From Phenylobacterium sp. (GTDB lineage Bacteria; Pseudomonadota; Alphaproteobacteria; Caulobacterales; Caulobacteraceae): a stretch of 63,273 bases of DNA. The translations under genes and the position numbers were made by a program. Positions 17,734 through 25,910 of this stretch are shown in pieces. Where the stretch lies: contig NZ_JACESE010000019.1 in NCBI RefSeq assembly GCF_013911965.1, forward strand, positions 1 through 63,273. Reading direction: 5' to 3'. Below the pieces are notes generated by a model. That model was given only the letters and a program-made list of their open reading frames with translations, made no database searches and had not been told where the DNA came from. Every line of letters begins with the position of its first letter. The stretch's first letter is position 1.

Positions 17734-18885
17734 CTAGCTCTTGCGGGGGCCCACCAGGCCGAAGGCCGCGCCCTGAGGATCGATGCAGGTCATGGAGAAG
17801 TCCCCGCCGGGGATTTCGTCCGGCGCCTGGACCACCTGGCCGCCGCCCGCCTCGACGGCGGCCTTGGCGGCGTCGATGTCCGGGACGCGGAAGTAGGTCA
17901 TCCACGAGGGCGGACCCATGGCCGCATCGGCCTTCATCATGGCTCCGATCACCCCGCCGTGGCGAATGAACTGGTACTGGCCCATGGGCCCCATATCCAT
18001 GTCGCCGTCGTGGCGCCAGCCGAACAGGTCGCCGTAGAAGGTCCAGGCGGCGGCCTGGTCCAAGGTGCGCAGCTCGTTCCAGGCGGCGTGCCCCACCCGC
18101 GGCCGGTCATTGGCGAAGGCCATGCTCTTGCCGCCCGAGGCGGGCTTCATGACGTAGAGCGGCGCGCCCTGAGGGTCGGCCACCATGGCCATGCGCCCGA
18201 CCATGGGAACATCCATGGCCGCCATCTGGACGGTCCCGCCCTTGGCCTCGACGGCCGCCACCGCCTCGTCCACGTCGTCCACCGCGAGGTAGGACAGCCA
18301 CACCGGGCGGGCGCCGTTGGCGACCATCTCCGGCGTGACGGCCATCAGGCCCCCGACCTCGTGCTCGGGCGCATGGACGATGCGGTAGTCCATGTCGGCC
18401 TGGCCGAAACTGGCGAAGGTCCAGGGCAGCACCTTGGCGTAGAAGGCCTCGGCGGCGTCGACGTCGGTGGTGAGCAGCTCGTACCAGATGAAGTCGCCCG
18501 GCCGGCTCACCTGCGGCGCCTCGAGCGTCACGACGGGCGCGAAGCCGCCGAAGATCATCCGCGCGCCGTCGAAGGGCATGGGATTGTGCTCCGGGCTCAT
18601 CCGCGGGTCGGTCTTCATAAGCTCTTCCATGCGCGACATGGCGGCGTCGCGCGTCGCCTTGTCCGGCCACTCGATGAAGGAGAAGACCACCGCCTCCTCG
18701 GCCGTCGCCTGGACGGCGCGGCGGAAGTCGGTCTGCTTGCCGTCGGGAACGTCGTCCCCCCAGCACTCCAGAACCCGCAGGGCGCCGAGCTCCATGAAGA
18801 CGCTGTCGCCGAGATTGGCGTGGTCGATGAACTTCTGGCGGTTGGCGGTGGGAACCGCGATCACGAAGCCGTCGATGTAAGTCAT
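17734..18885 (-). CDS. DUF1428-VOC-VOC fusion protein
   Basis: A 383-aa protein with three domains in order. Residues 1-115 are a DUF1428/YbaA-like unit (MTYIDGFVIAVPTANRQKF ... MPFDGARMIFGGF). Residues 125-245 are a VOC/glyoxalase domain beginning GDFIWYELLTTDVDAAEAFY. Residues 258-380 are a second VOC domain (WNELRTLDQAAAWTFYGDLFGW). VOC pairs commonly form one metal-binding active site, but DUF1428 fused to the pair is unusual. The start ATG at 18885 has AGGAGG upstream. Substrate unknown; a role in detoxification is only a family-level guess. Confidence 0.88.
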   Translation of the reverse strand: MTYIDGFVIAVPTANRQKFIDHANLGDSVFMELGALRVLECWGDDVPDGKQTDFRRAVQATAEEAVVFSFIEWPDKATRDAAMSRMEELMKTDPRMSPEHNPMPFDGARMIFGGFAPVVTLEAPQVSRPGDFIWYELLTTDVDAAEAFYAKVLPWTFASFGQADMDYRIVHAPEHEVGGLMAVTPEMVANGARPVWLSYLAVDDVDEAVAAVEAKGGTVQMAAMDVPMVGRMAMVADPQGAPLYVMKPASGGKSMAFANDRPRVGHAAWNELRTLDQAAAWTFYGDLFGWRHDGDMDMGPMGQYQFIRHGGVIGAMMKADAAMGPPSWMTYFRVPDIDAAKAAVEAGGGQVVQAPDEIPGGDFSMTCIDPQGAAFGLVGPRKS

Positions 18886-19006
18886 GGTCTGCCTCCTGAG
18901 GCGTGCCTCCGGCCGATGCTGCGCCGGGCGAGCCAAGGACGAACTACGACTCAGAAATGCGACAACGGCGACCGTCGAAATTTCATCGGCCGTGGACGCG
19001 CGGTCT

Positions 19007-19573
19007 TCAGCGGGTCTCCGGCCTGGGCAGCAGGACGCAGGCGCGGGCCAGGGAGACGCGCGTCAGCTCACGCCGGCGCAGGAAGATCTGCATGGCGTCC
19101 GTGGTCGGGTCGCGGGAGACCTGCCATTCGCCCAGGTCACGGTAGCGGGTCATCAGCAGCAGGCGCCGCGAACCCTCCAGACGGTCGGCCTGGCTCTCGG
19201 CCGCGAGGAAGAGACCGAAGATCTGCGTCTCGAAGCGCGCTTCGAAGTCCGGCCAGGCCTGGCCGGACAGGGCGACGAACTCGTCCGCCGCCTCCCCGTC
19301 GATGGTGAACCAGTTGTGGACATAGACGCCGCCCGGCGGCGGCCGCGCGCCCTCGGCCGGGCGCAGGGTGGGCGAGAGGCTGTGCGCCTCGGCCTTCGTC
19401 TTCGGCGGCAGCTCGAAGCCGCCGCTCCCCAGCACAAGGGCCTGATCGGAGGCGAAGCCCAGCAGGGGCGCGAAGACCGCCACGCAGCCTTCGCGTTCGT
19501 AACAGGCGTGGGCGAGGTTCTTCAGCCCGGCGCGGTCGCGTTGCAGCGTGACCTGGAAGTAGTGGTAATCCAA
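19007..19573 (-). CDS. conserved hypothetical protein, downstream of the SDR
   Basis: A 188-aa soluble protein that I do not recognise. It contains VYVHNWFTIDGEAADEFVALSGQAWPDFEARFETQIFGLF in the middle (given here in two pieces: VYVHNWFTIDGE and the following FEARFETQIFGLF) and MTRYRDLGEWQVSRDP toward the end, a layout like NIPSNAP or dimeric alpha-beta barrel proteins. The start is TTG at 19573 with AGGGG about 8 bases upstream. It follows the SDR gene by 10 bases on the same strand, so the two are almost certainly one operon. Confidence 0.7.
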   Translation of the reverse strand: MDYHYFQVTLQRDRAGLKNLAHACYEREGCVAVFAPLLGFASDQALVLGSGGFELPPKTKAEAHSLSPTLRPAEGARPPPGGVYVHNWFTIDGEAADEFVALSGQAWPDFEARFETQIFGLFLAAESQADRLEGSRRLLLMTRYRDLGEWQVSRDPTTDAMQIFLRRRELTRVSLARACVLLPRPETR

Positions 19574-19583
19574 GGCCTTGCCC

Positions 19584-20354
19584 CTAGAAATTGACGCGGC
19601 TGGAGATCGCGCCGTCGACCAGCATGTTGATGCCGGTGGTGAAGGCCGAACGGGGGCTGGCCAGGAACACCGTCGCGGCGGCCACCTCCTCCGGCGTGGC
19701 CATCCGGCCGGTCGGATTGCGCTTGATCATCTGGTCGAAGAAGCCCGGCGCATTGGCCTTCACATTGCCCCACACGCCGCCCTCGAAGAACACGGTGCCC
19801 GGCGAGACGACGTTGCAGCGGACCTGCTTGGGCGCGCCGACCTTGGCCACCCCCTTGGCGAAGTGGATCAGCGCGGCCTTCATCGGGCCGTAGGCCGAGA
19901 CGCCGTTCGCTTCGGCCGCCGAAACGGACGAGGTGATGATGAAGCAGGCGTCCCCACTTGCTGCCGCCGCCTTCTCCAGGTGCGGTTGCGCCGCCTCCCA
20001 GGTGCGGACGGCGCCCAGCATGTCGACCTCGAACATGGCCCGCCAGTCGTCCTCGCCGCCGCCGCTGACCAGGGCGCTGGCGTTGGAGACAAGCACGTCG
20101 AGCCCGCCGAGCGCCTCGGCGGCGTCGGCCACGAAGGCGCGGATGGCCGGGCCGTCGGCGATGTCCACCGCCCGGCCCCAGGCCCGCACGCCCTTGGCCT
20201 GAAGAGCCTTCACCGTCTCGGCCACGCCGTCCTCGCCGCGGGCGCAGACGGCCACGTCGCAGCCCTCCTCGGCGAGAAGCTCGGCGATGGACCGGCCGAT
20301 GCCGCGGCTGGCGCCGGTGACGATGGCCTTCTTGCCCTTCAGTTGCAGATCCAT
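19584..20354 (-). CDS. SDR family oxidoreductase
   Basis: A 256-aa short-chain dehydrogenase/reductase. The cofactor-binding motif TGASRGIG is at residues 13-20, VSNASAL (the NNAG equivalent, altered) is near 88, and the catalytic Tyr-x-x-x-Lys is YGPMK near 157, with Ser about 13 residues earlier in ITSSVSAAE. The C-terminal FLASPRSAFTTGINMLVDGA is typical of classical SDRs. It probably oxidises or reduces a hydroxyl or ketone with NAD(P). Substrate unknown. The next gene on the strand follows at 10 bases. Confidence 0.92.
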   Translation of the reverse strand: MDLQLKGKKAIVTGASRGIGRSIAELLAEEGCDVAVCARGEDGVAETVKALQAKGVRAWGRAVDIADGPAIRAFVADAAEALGGLDVLVSNASALVSGGGEDDWRAMFEVDMLGAVRTWEAAQPHLEKAAAASGDACFIITSSVSAAEANGVSAYGPMKAALIHFAKGVAKVGAPKQVRCNVVSPGTVFFEGGVWGNVKANAPGFFDQMIKRNPTGRMATPEEVAAATVFLASPRSAFTTGINMLVDGAISSRVNF

Positions 20355-20541
20355 GGCGCGTCCGTCCCTTCATCTCATGATCGAGCGCGGACCTTAGCGC
20401 GCCCGCCCCGGCCAGGATCAAGAGCGCGTCCCTCGATTCCTGATCGCCGTTCTCTTTGATCGTTGCGCCCGACAGGCGGGAACGCCAAGCTCTTCGCATG
20501 AGCCGGTCGCCAGAACCGGCCGCCAAGGGAGGAAGAACACC

Positions 20542-21756
20542 ATGCGGGTCATCGCCGCCCCGGCCGTCATGGCCGTCCTGCTCGCCGCGGCCCCCGCCGC
20601 CGCCAAGACCCTTTCCGTCTCGCCCGGAGCCGACGCCCAGGAGGCCCTGCAGCTCGCCCTGCTCGACGCCAAGCCCGGGGACGTGGTGGAACTGGCCGCC
20701 GGCCGATACGAACTCACCGACGGCCTGTCGCTGGACGTCGACGGCGTGACGGTGAAGGGCGCCGGTCCCGAGGCCACCATCCTGTCCTTCGACGGCCAGA
20801 AGGGCGGCGCCGAGGGGCTGCTGATCACCTCGGACAGGGTGACGGTGCGCGACTTGGCCGTGGAGAATTCCAAGGGCGACGGGGTCAAGTCCAAGGACGC
20901 CGACCAGATCAGCATGATCAATCTGCGGGTGGAGTGGACCGGCGGGCCAAAGGCGACCAACGGCGCCTACGGCGTCTATCCCGTCGGCTCGACCAATGTG
21001 CTGATCGAGGGCGTGACGGTCCGCGGCGCGTCCGACGCGGGCATCTATGTGGGCCAGTCGAAGAACATCGTCGTCCGCGGCAGCCGGGCGGAGTTCAACG
21101 TGGCCGGCATCGAGATCGAGAATTCCAGCAACGCCGACGTCTACGACAACGTCGTGACCCGCAACACCGGCGGCATCCTGGTCTTCGACCTGCCCAACCT
21201 GCCGGTCATGGGGGGCCATTCCACGCGCATCTTCGGCAACCGGATCGTCGACAACGACACGCCGAACTTCGCGCCGGAGGGCAACATCGTCGCCAGCGTG
21301 CCCGTCGGCGCCGGCGTCATGGTCATGGCCAACCGCAACGTCCACGTCTTCGACAACGAGATCGACGGCAACCAGACCGCCGCGGTCATGCTCGTCTCCT
21401 ACACCCGTCCCTTCGACGATGCGAACTACGAGCCGACCCCGCGCGAGGTGGTGGTGCGCGACAACAGGCTCGGCCGCAACGCCTGGGCGCCGGCCTTTCC
21501 CGGCGGCGAACAGCTCCTCGCCGCCCTGGGTGGAACCATGCCGCCGGTCATGTGGGACGGGGTGGGCCCGGAGGGCGCCGGCGAGGCGCAGAAGATCAAC
21601 CTGCTGAACGGGCCGGTCATCAACCTGAACCTGCCCAAGGCCGGCGCCATGGACCAGGCGCGGCCCGAGGTGGCGGCCAAGATCGAACAGGGGGCCGTGG
21701 CCGAGCCTGCGGCGGTCGTCCTGCCCGAGGATCAGGCCGTTCTGATGGCCTCGTGA
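20542..21756 (+). CDS. parallel beta-helix repeat protein (TIGR03805 type)
   Basis: A 404-aa exported protein. A signal peptide (residues 1-21, AAAPAAA cleavage) is followed by a right-handed beta-helix: recurring units such as LLITSDRVTVRDLAVENS, VLIEGVTVRGASDAGIYVGQSKNIVVRG and NADVYDNVVTRNTGGILVF. This family is known to occur in two-gene pairs with a diheme cytochrome-like protein, and that partner follows here with a 4-base overlap (GTGA at 21753-21756). The pair has no known function. Probably periplasmic. Confidence 0.88.
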   Translation: MRVIAAPAVMAVLLAAAPAAAKTLSVSPGADAQEALQLALLDAKPGDVVELAAGRYELTDGLSLDVDGVTVKGAGPEATILSFDGQKGGAEGLLITSDRVTVRDLAVENSKGDGVKSKDADQISMINLRVEWTGGPKATNGAYGVYPVGSTNVLIEGVTVRGASDAGIYVGQSKNIVVRGSRAEFNVAGIEIENSSNADVYDNVVTRNTGGILVFDLPNLPVMGGHSTRIFGNRIVDNDTPNFAPEGNIVASVPVGAGVMVMANRNVHVFDNEIDGNQTAAVMLVSYTRPFDDANYEPTPREVVVRDNRLGRNAWAPAFPGGEQLLAALGGTMPPVMWDGVGPEGAGEAQKINLLNGPVINLNLPKAGAMDQARPEVAAKIEQGAVAEPAAVVLPEDQAVLMAS

Positions 21757-22817
21757 GGCGGGCTGCGATCCTGCTGGCGCTCGCCGCCCTCGCCCTTTCG
21801 GGGGCGAGCCCGGCGCCGGCGCCGGTGGACCTTTCCGTCGTCCTGGCCGAAGCCCCGGCGGCGAAGCTGTCGGACTACCGCCTGTTCGTCGACGCCGGCG
21901 CGCGCCAGCCGAACGGCCGCGTCACGCCCTACGACGTGGCGACCCCGCTCTTCAGCGACTATGCGGTCAAGCATCGCTACGTCTTCACGCCGAAGGGCGA
22001 ACCGGCCGCTTGGCGGGACCAGGGGCCCCTCGCCTTCCCCGTCGGCACGGTTCTGGTGAAGACCTTCGCCTATCCCGCGGACTTCCGCCGGGCCGAGCAG
22101 GACGAGCGCTTCCTGGAAACGCGCCTTCTGATCCGCAAGGCCGGCGGCTGGACCGCCCAGACCTATCTGTGGAACGCCGAGCAGACCGAGGCGACTCTCA
22201 AGCGCGTCGGCGCACGGCTCGATGTCAGCTTCATCGGCCAGGACGGCGCGCCGGTCGCGTTCGAGTACGCCGTGCCGAACCAGAACCAGTGCAAGGAGTG
22301 CCATTCGGCCGACGGGGTCATGCAGCCGATCGGCCCGAAGGCGCGCAATCTGAACCACGACTTCGCCTATCGTGAGGGAACGCGGAACCAGCTGTCCCAG
22401 TGGCGGACGCTCGGCCTGCTGGCCGGCGGCCCGGCGCCGGCCGATGCGCCGCGGACGGCCGACTGGACCGACGCCTCCGCAGGCCTGGAACAGCGCGCCC
22501 GCGCCTATCTCGACGCCAATTGCGGCCACTGTCACAACCCGGCGGGGATGGCGAGCACCAGCGGCCTGTTCCTGAACGCCGAGGAGGACCGACCGGCCCA
22601 CCTGGGCCTGAACAAGGCGCCCGTGGCCGCCGGCCGCGGTTCCGGCGGGCTCAAGGTCTCCATCGACCCGGGCCATCCGGAGCGGTCGATCCTGATCCAC
22701 CGCATGGCCTCCGACGATCCGGGCGTGATGATGCCCGAACTCGGCCGCGCCCTGGTCCACGAGGAGGGCGTCGCCGTAGTGGCGGCCTATATTGCGAGCC
22801 TCAAGCCCGCGCCCTGA
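21753..22817 (+). CDS. SO2930-type diheme c-type cytochrome-like protein (TIGR03806)
   Basis: A 354-aa exported protein with a signal peptide (residues 1-22). Two c-type heme motifs are present: C180-K-E-C-H184 and C257-G-H-C-H261, so two hemes are expected. The central region holds FVDAGARQPNGRVTPYDVATPLFSDYA near 50-76, characteristic of the HNE_0200/SO2930 family. The start GTG overlaps the stop of the beta-helix gene, so translation is coupled. The conserved pair suggests a periplasmic redox or binding complex, unproven. Confidence 0.88.
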   Translation: MRRAAILLALAALALSGASPAPAPVDLSVVLAEAPAAKLSDYRLFVDAGARQPNGRVTPYDVATPLFSDYAVKHRYVFTPKGEPAAWRDQGPLAFPVGTVLVKTFAYPADFRRAEQDERFLETRLLIRKAGGWTAQTYLWNAEQTEATLKRVGARLDVSFIGQDGAPVAFEYAVPNQNQCKECHSADGVMQPIGPKARNLNHDFAYREGTRNQLSQWRTLGLLAGGPAPADAPRTADWTDASAGLEQRARAYLDANCGHCHNPAGMASTSGLFLNAEEDRPAHLGLNKAPVAAGRGSGGLKVSIDPGHPERSILIHRMASDDPGVMMPELGRALVHEEGVAVVAAYIASLKPAP

Positions 22818-22826
22818 GGGGCGACG

Positions 22827-24278
22827 TCACTTCGCCGGCGCGTCCAGCGGCAGGCGCAGGGCGTGGCGCATCACCTGGAAGAGGTAGGGCTGGTCCATGG
22901 AGCCGCGGATCAGATAGGCCGCCGGGCCGTCGGCATAGGCGGGCACGTCCTCGCCCGCATGGGCGGCGCTGCCCAGACGCACGCCGGCCTGGCGGACCTG
23001 ATCGGCGGCGGCGATGTCGAGGCCCGTCTGATCGGCCCGCGCCTCGCCCGCCGGCGGACCGCCCGGGCCCGTAGCGTAGGTCAGGATCGGCAGCGGCTTG
23101 CCGTCGCCGGCCAGACGCGGCTCGTCGTCCGAGCCGCCGATGAAGCCCAGCACCGGCTCATCGCGGTCGCCGCCGTTGATCACCAGGCCGTGGCTGTGGT
23201 CGGCGGTGACGATGATCAGGGTGTCGGCGGAGTCGGTCATCTCCCGCGCCACGGCGACGGCCTTTGAGAGCTCGACGGTTTCGTTGAGCGCCTCGGCCAC
23301 CAGGCCGGCGTGGTGCGCCTTGTCGATGTGCGCCCCCTCAACCAGCAGGACATAGCCCTGCGGCGCGCGGGAGAGGCGCGTGATGGCCGCGGCCGTCATC
23401 TGGGCGAGCGTCGGGATCTGGCGCGCCCGGGCGGCCCGCCCGGTCTCGCGCAGCATATGGTCGGGGGCGAAGAGGCCGAGGATCTGCCCCTCCCCCTTCG
23501 CCGCCTGCTCCAGGGCCGCGGCGTCCTGGACGAAGACCGCGCCGTCGTGGGCCTTCCACGCGGCCACCAGGTCGCGCGCGTCCTTGCGGGCCCCGCCGAT
23601 GACGGTGGGAATGAAGTGGGCCAGACCACCGCCCAGCGCCACATCCATGCGCACCTCGTCGGGGGCGTCCACCAGCTGGCTGGCGATGTCCTTGCAGCCG
23701 GCGGCGCGGGCCTCCGGCGGCAGGCCGGTGTCGTCGTGCCAGTCGCGGTCGGCGGCGTGGGCGTAGAGCGCCGCCGGCGTGGCGTCGGTGATCGAGGCGG
23801 TGGAGACGACGCCCACGGCCTTGCCCTGCTCGCGCTTGGCGCGCCGGGCGATGGACTCCACGAAGCGGGCCGGCTCGCATACGCCCCGCCGGGTTCCGCC
23901 GTCCACGCCCAGGGCGCCGTTGACCGTGCGCACGCCCGTGGTGATGGCCGAGGCGCCGTTGGCGGAGTCGGTCACCAGGGCGTTCTGCGAATAGGTCCGC
24001 ACGAGACCGCCGTCGGGCAGGGTCTCGAACGCCAGATTGTTGGAGGGACCGTCGCGGCCGCCCCGCTGGCCTTCCAGGATGCGGGCCGCCGTGACGGTGC
24101 TGACGCCCATGCCGTCGCCGATGAACAGGATGACGTTACGCGCCGGGGCGGCGTTCGGCGCCTTGGCCAGCGCCGCCTGCAGCGCAGCGGCCGGATCGGC
24201 GCCGGCCGCATGGGCGGCCATCGGGAACAGGAGGGCGAGGGTCGCCGCAGCGGCCCGGGCGGTGGCTTGGAGGGTCAT
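22827..24278 (-). CDS. alkaline phosphatase
   Basis: A 483-aa periplasmic phosphomonoesterase of the PhoA superfamily. A signal peptide ends near AAHA (residues 19-22). Metal and catalytic motifs: FIGDGMGVST near 51-60, the nucleophile Ser in VTDSANGASA (near 101-110), VEGAHIDKAHHAG and TADHSHG (two His/Asp metal ligands). It converges on the cytochrome gene 9 bases after its stop. Phosphate starvation control would be expected, but no Pho box was recognised upstream. Confidence 0.93.
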   Translation of the reverse strand: MTLQATARAAAATLALLFPMAAHAAGADPAAALQAALAKAPNAAPARNVILFIGDGMGVSTVTAARILEGQRGGRDGPSNNLAFETLPDGGLVRTYSQNALVTDSANGASAITTGVRTVNGALGVDGGTRRGVCEPARFVESIARRAKREQGKAVGVVSTASITDATPAALYAHAADRDWHDDTGLPPEARAAGCKDIASQLVDAPDEVRMDVALGGGLAHFIPTVIGGARKDARDLVAAWKAHDGAVFVQDAAALEQAAKGEGQILGLFAPDHMLRETGRAARARQIPTLAQMTAAAITRLSRAPQGYVLLVEGAHIDKAHHAGLVAEALNETVELSKAVAVAREMTDSADTLIIVTADHSHGLVINGGDRDEPVLGFIGGSDDEPRLAGDGKPLPILTYATGPGGPPAGEARADQTGLDIAAADQVRQAGVRLGSAAHAGEDVPAYADGPAAYLIRGSMDQPYLFQVMRHALRLPLDAPAK

Positions 24279-24504
24279 GCTGGCCTCGGCAGGGCGGCGC
24301 TCGAGGGCCGCAGATTCGGCGCTTATGCCCGGCTCAGGTGACGGCCGTACGAAGATCGACGTCATTTGACCGACAAATGGAGGCCGGCCCGCGTGCAACA
24401 GGCTCGATCCCCGGCCAAAGCCGATCCGTGAGCGCGAAAACTCTGCGGGAAACAGCCGCAAGGCCGCCGGCCCGGATGCGGAAGGTCCTGCTGGCCGGGA
24501 AACG

Positions 24505-24527
24505 AAAAAGGCCTGATTGCTCAGGCC
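24505..24527 (-). terminator. intrinsic terminator after tRNA-His
   Basis: Reading on the minus strand, GGCCTGA-GCAA-TCAGGCC forms a 7-bp stem with a 4-base loop, followed by TTTTTC (plus-strand 24505-24509 is AAAAA). It begins 9 bases beyond the CCA end of tRNA-His. Confidence 0.85.
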
Positions 24528-24535
24528 CTTTGCGA

Positions 24536-24612
24536 TGGTACCGCCTCCCCGGTTCGAACGGGGGACCTCCAGAGCCACAATCTGGCGCTCTAACCAACTG
24601 AGCTAAGGCGGC
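24536..24612 (-). tRNA. tRNA-His (GTG)
   Basis: A 77-nt tRNA with encoded CCA. Acceptor GCCGCCT pairs with AGGCGGT, D-stem GCTC/GAGC, anticodon stem CCAGA/TCTGG with loop TTGTGGC (anticodon GTG), T-stem CCCCG/CGGGG with TTCGAAC. The base before G1 is C, so the usual encoded G-1 is absent; the discriminator is A73 and the first pair is G1-U72. This is the unusual form known in a clade of Alphaproteobacteria. Confidence 0.97.
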
Positions 24613-24691
24613 GTGTCGCGAGGGGTAGGTTTCTAGTGGCCGCGCCGGCTCCGATCAAGCGCGATCGCACGCGCCGGAGCCCCGCTTCCAA

Positions 24692-24724
24692 AGAAAAACC
24701 CCGGAAGCCGAAGCTTCCGGGGTT
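24692..24724 (-). terminator. intrinsic terminator of the exbB-exbD-tonB operon
   Basis: A 12-bp stem AACCCCGGAAGC (24697-24708) with 24713-24724 around loop CGAA; on the minus strand a T run (TTTTT) follows. It lies 30 bases past the tonB stop. Confidence 0.85.
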
Positions 24725-24753
24725 CTGCTGTCTTGTCGACCTCTCCGGCCGCC

Positions 24754-25461
24754 CTATTCGGGCAGGCGGAAGGAGATCGGGATCCGCACCGTGCCGCCTT
24801 CGACGGGCGAGCCGTCGGCGGTCCGGGGCCGCATCCGGAACAGTCGGCTCATCCGCAGGGCGGCGGAGCCGAAGTCCTGGTCGCCGGGGCTTTCCTCGAC
24901 GACGGAGCAGTTCTCGAGCGTCCCGCGCGCCGTCACCGAGCAGTTCAGGACCACCCGACCCTCGACCCCCATCCGCTGGGCGCGGTCGGGATAGTAGCGG
25001 GCCATGTCTTCCCCACTGGGCAGACGGGCCCAGTCCGGGTTGGTGATCACCGAAGGCCGCGGCGGCGGCGTCGGCGGAGCCGGAGCCGGCGGCTTCGGCT
25101 GCTCGATCCGCTTCTCCACCGGGGGCACCGGCAGGGGCGGGATCGACGGCGCATCGATCGGCGGCGTCACCGGCGGCCGAGGCTGAAGCTTCGGCGGCGG
25201 CGGCGGCGGCGTGTTCGCCGGCGGCGGCGGAGGCGGGGGCGGCGGCGGCGGCGGCGGAGCGGGCTTCACGATCGCCACGTCCGTCACGTCGTCCGAGTAC
25301 TCCCGATACTCCGGCTCGAACTTGGTCTTGTAGAGATAAAGACCAAGCGCGATGTGCACCACGACCGAAACGATGATCGCGATGATGGCGCCGTTGCTCT
25401 TCCGCTTGCGCGGGGCGTCGAAGACGCTGTGGTGGTGAACGGTGTCACTGCTGTCAGACAT
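24754..25461 (-). CDS. tonB: energy transducer TonB
   Basis: A 235-aa inner-membrane protein that couples proton motive force to outer-membrane TonB-dependent receptors. One membrane anchor lies at about residues 24-43 (AIIAIIVSVVVHIALGLYLY). A Pro-rich periplasmic spacer follows with a run of about 14 prolines near residues 67-80. The C-terminal domain, YYPDRAQRMGVEGRVVLNCSV followed later by VRIPISFRL, matches the TonB fold. Third gene of a tight minus-strand operon, 12 bases after exbD. Confidence 0.95.
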   Translation of the reverse strand: MSDSSDTVHHHSVFDAPRKRKSNGAIIAIIVSVVVHIALGLYLYKTKFEPEYREYSDDVTDVAIVKPAPPPPPPPPPPPPPANTPPPPPPKLQPRPPVTPPIDAPSIPPLPVPPVEKRIEQPKPPAPAPPTPPPRPSVITNPDWARLPSGEDMARYYPDRAQRMGVEGRVVLNCSVTARGTLENCSVVEESPGDQDFGSAALRMSRLFRMRPRTADGSPVEGGTVRIPISFRLPE

Positions 25462-25473
25462 GCGTCACCCCCC

Positions 25474-25905
25474 TCAATTGTCTTCTTCGCCGATGAGCGC
25501 CACGCTGTAGAACCCGTTGTCCTGAAGCATGTTCATCACGCCCATGAAGTCACCATACATGGTGTCCTTGTCGGCGCGGATGAAGATGCGCTCCTTCTCC
25601 GGGTTCCGCGTCCCGATGTTGTCTCTCAGATCGTCGCCGAGGGCAGAGAGATCGGTGCGAAAGTCACCGATGTAGACGCTGCCGTCGGACTGGATCGAGA
25701 TGTACACCGGTTTCGGTGGGTTCGGAGACGGCTCGGCGACAGCTGGCGGAAGAGCGACCTGGATCGTCACGCTGGCCAGCGGGGCCGCCACCATGAAGAT
25801 GATCAGGAGAACCAGCATGACGTCCACGAAGGGCGTCACATTGATTTCGCTGTTCTGCTCGATGTCGTACTTGCCGCCCCCAGAACCTGAGATTTTAGCG
25901 GCCAT
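25474..25905 (-). CDS. exbD: ExbD/TolR family biopolymer transport protein
   Basis: A 143-aa inner-membrane component of the Ton motor. The single transmembrane helix contains the conserved proton-carrying aspartate in TPFVDVMLVLLIIFMV (near residues 25-40), and the rest is periplasmic. It starts 5 bases after the exbB stop, so co-translation is expected. Works with ExbB and TonB in the same operon. Confidence 0.95.
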   Translation of the reverse strand: MAAKISGSGGGKYDIEQNSEINVTPFVDVMLVLLIIFMVAAPLASVTIQVALPPAVAEPSPNPPKPVYISIQSDGSVYIGDFRTDLSALGDDLRDNIGTRNPEKERIFIRADKDTMYGDFMGVMNMLQDNGFYSVALIGEEDN

Positions 25906-25910
25906 TGGGA

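Noticed and set aside
25199-25260. GGC-type simple repeat in tonB
   Set aside because: It encodes the proline spacer of TonB and is normal for this protein.
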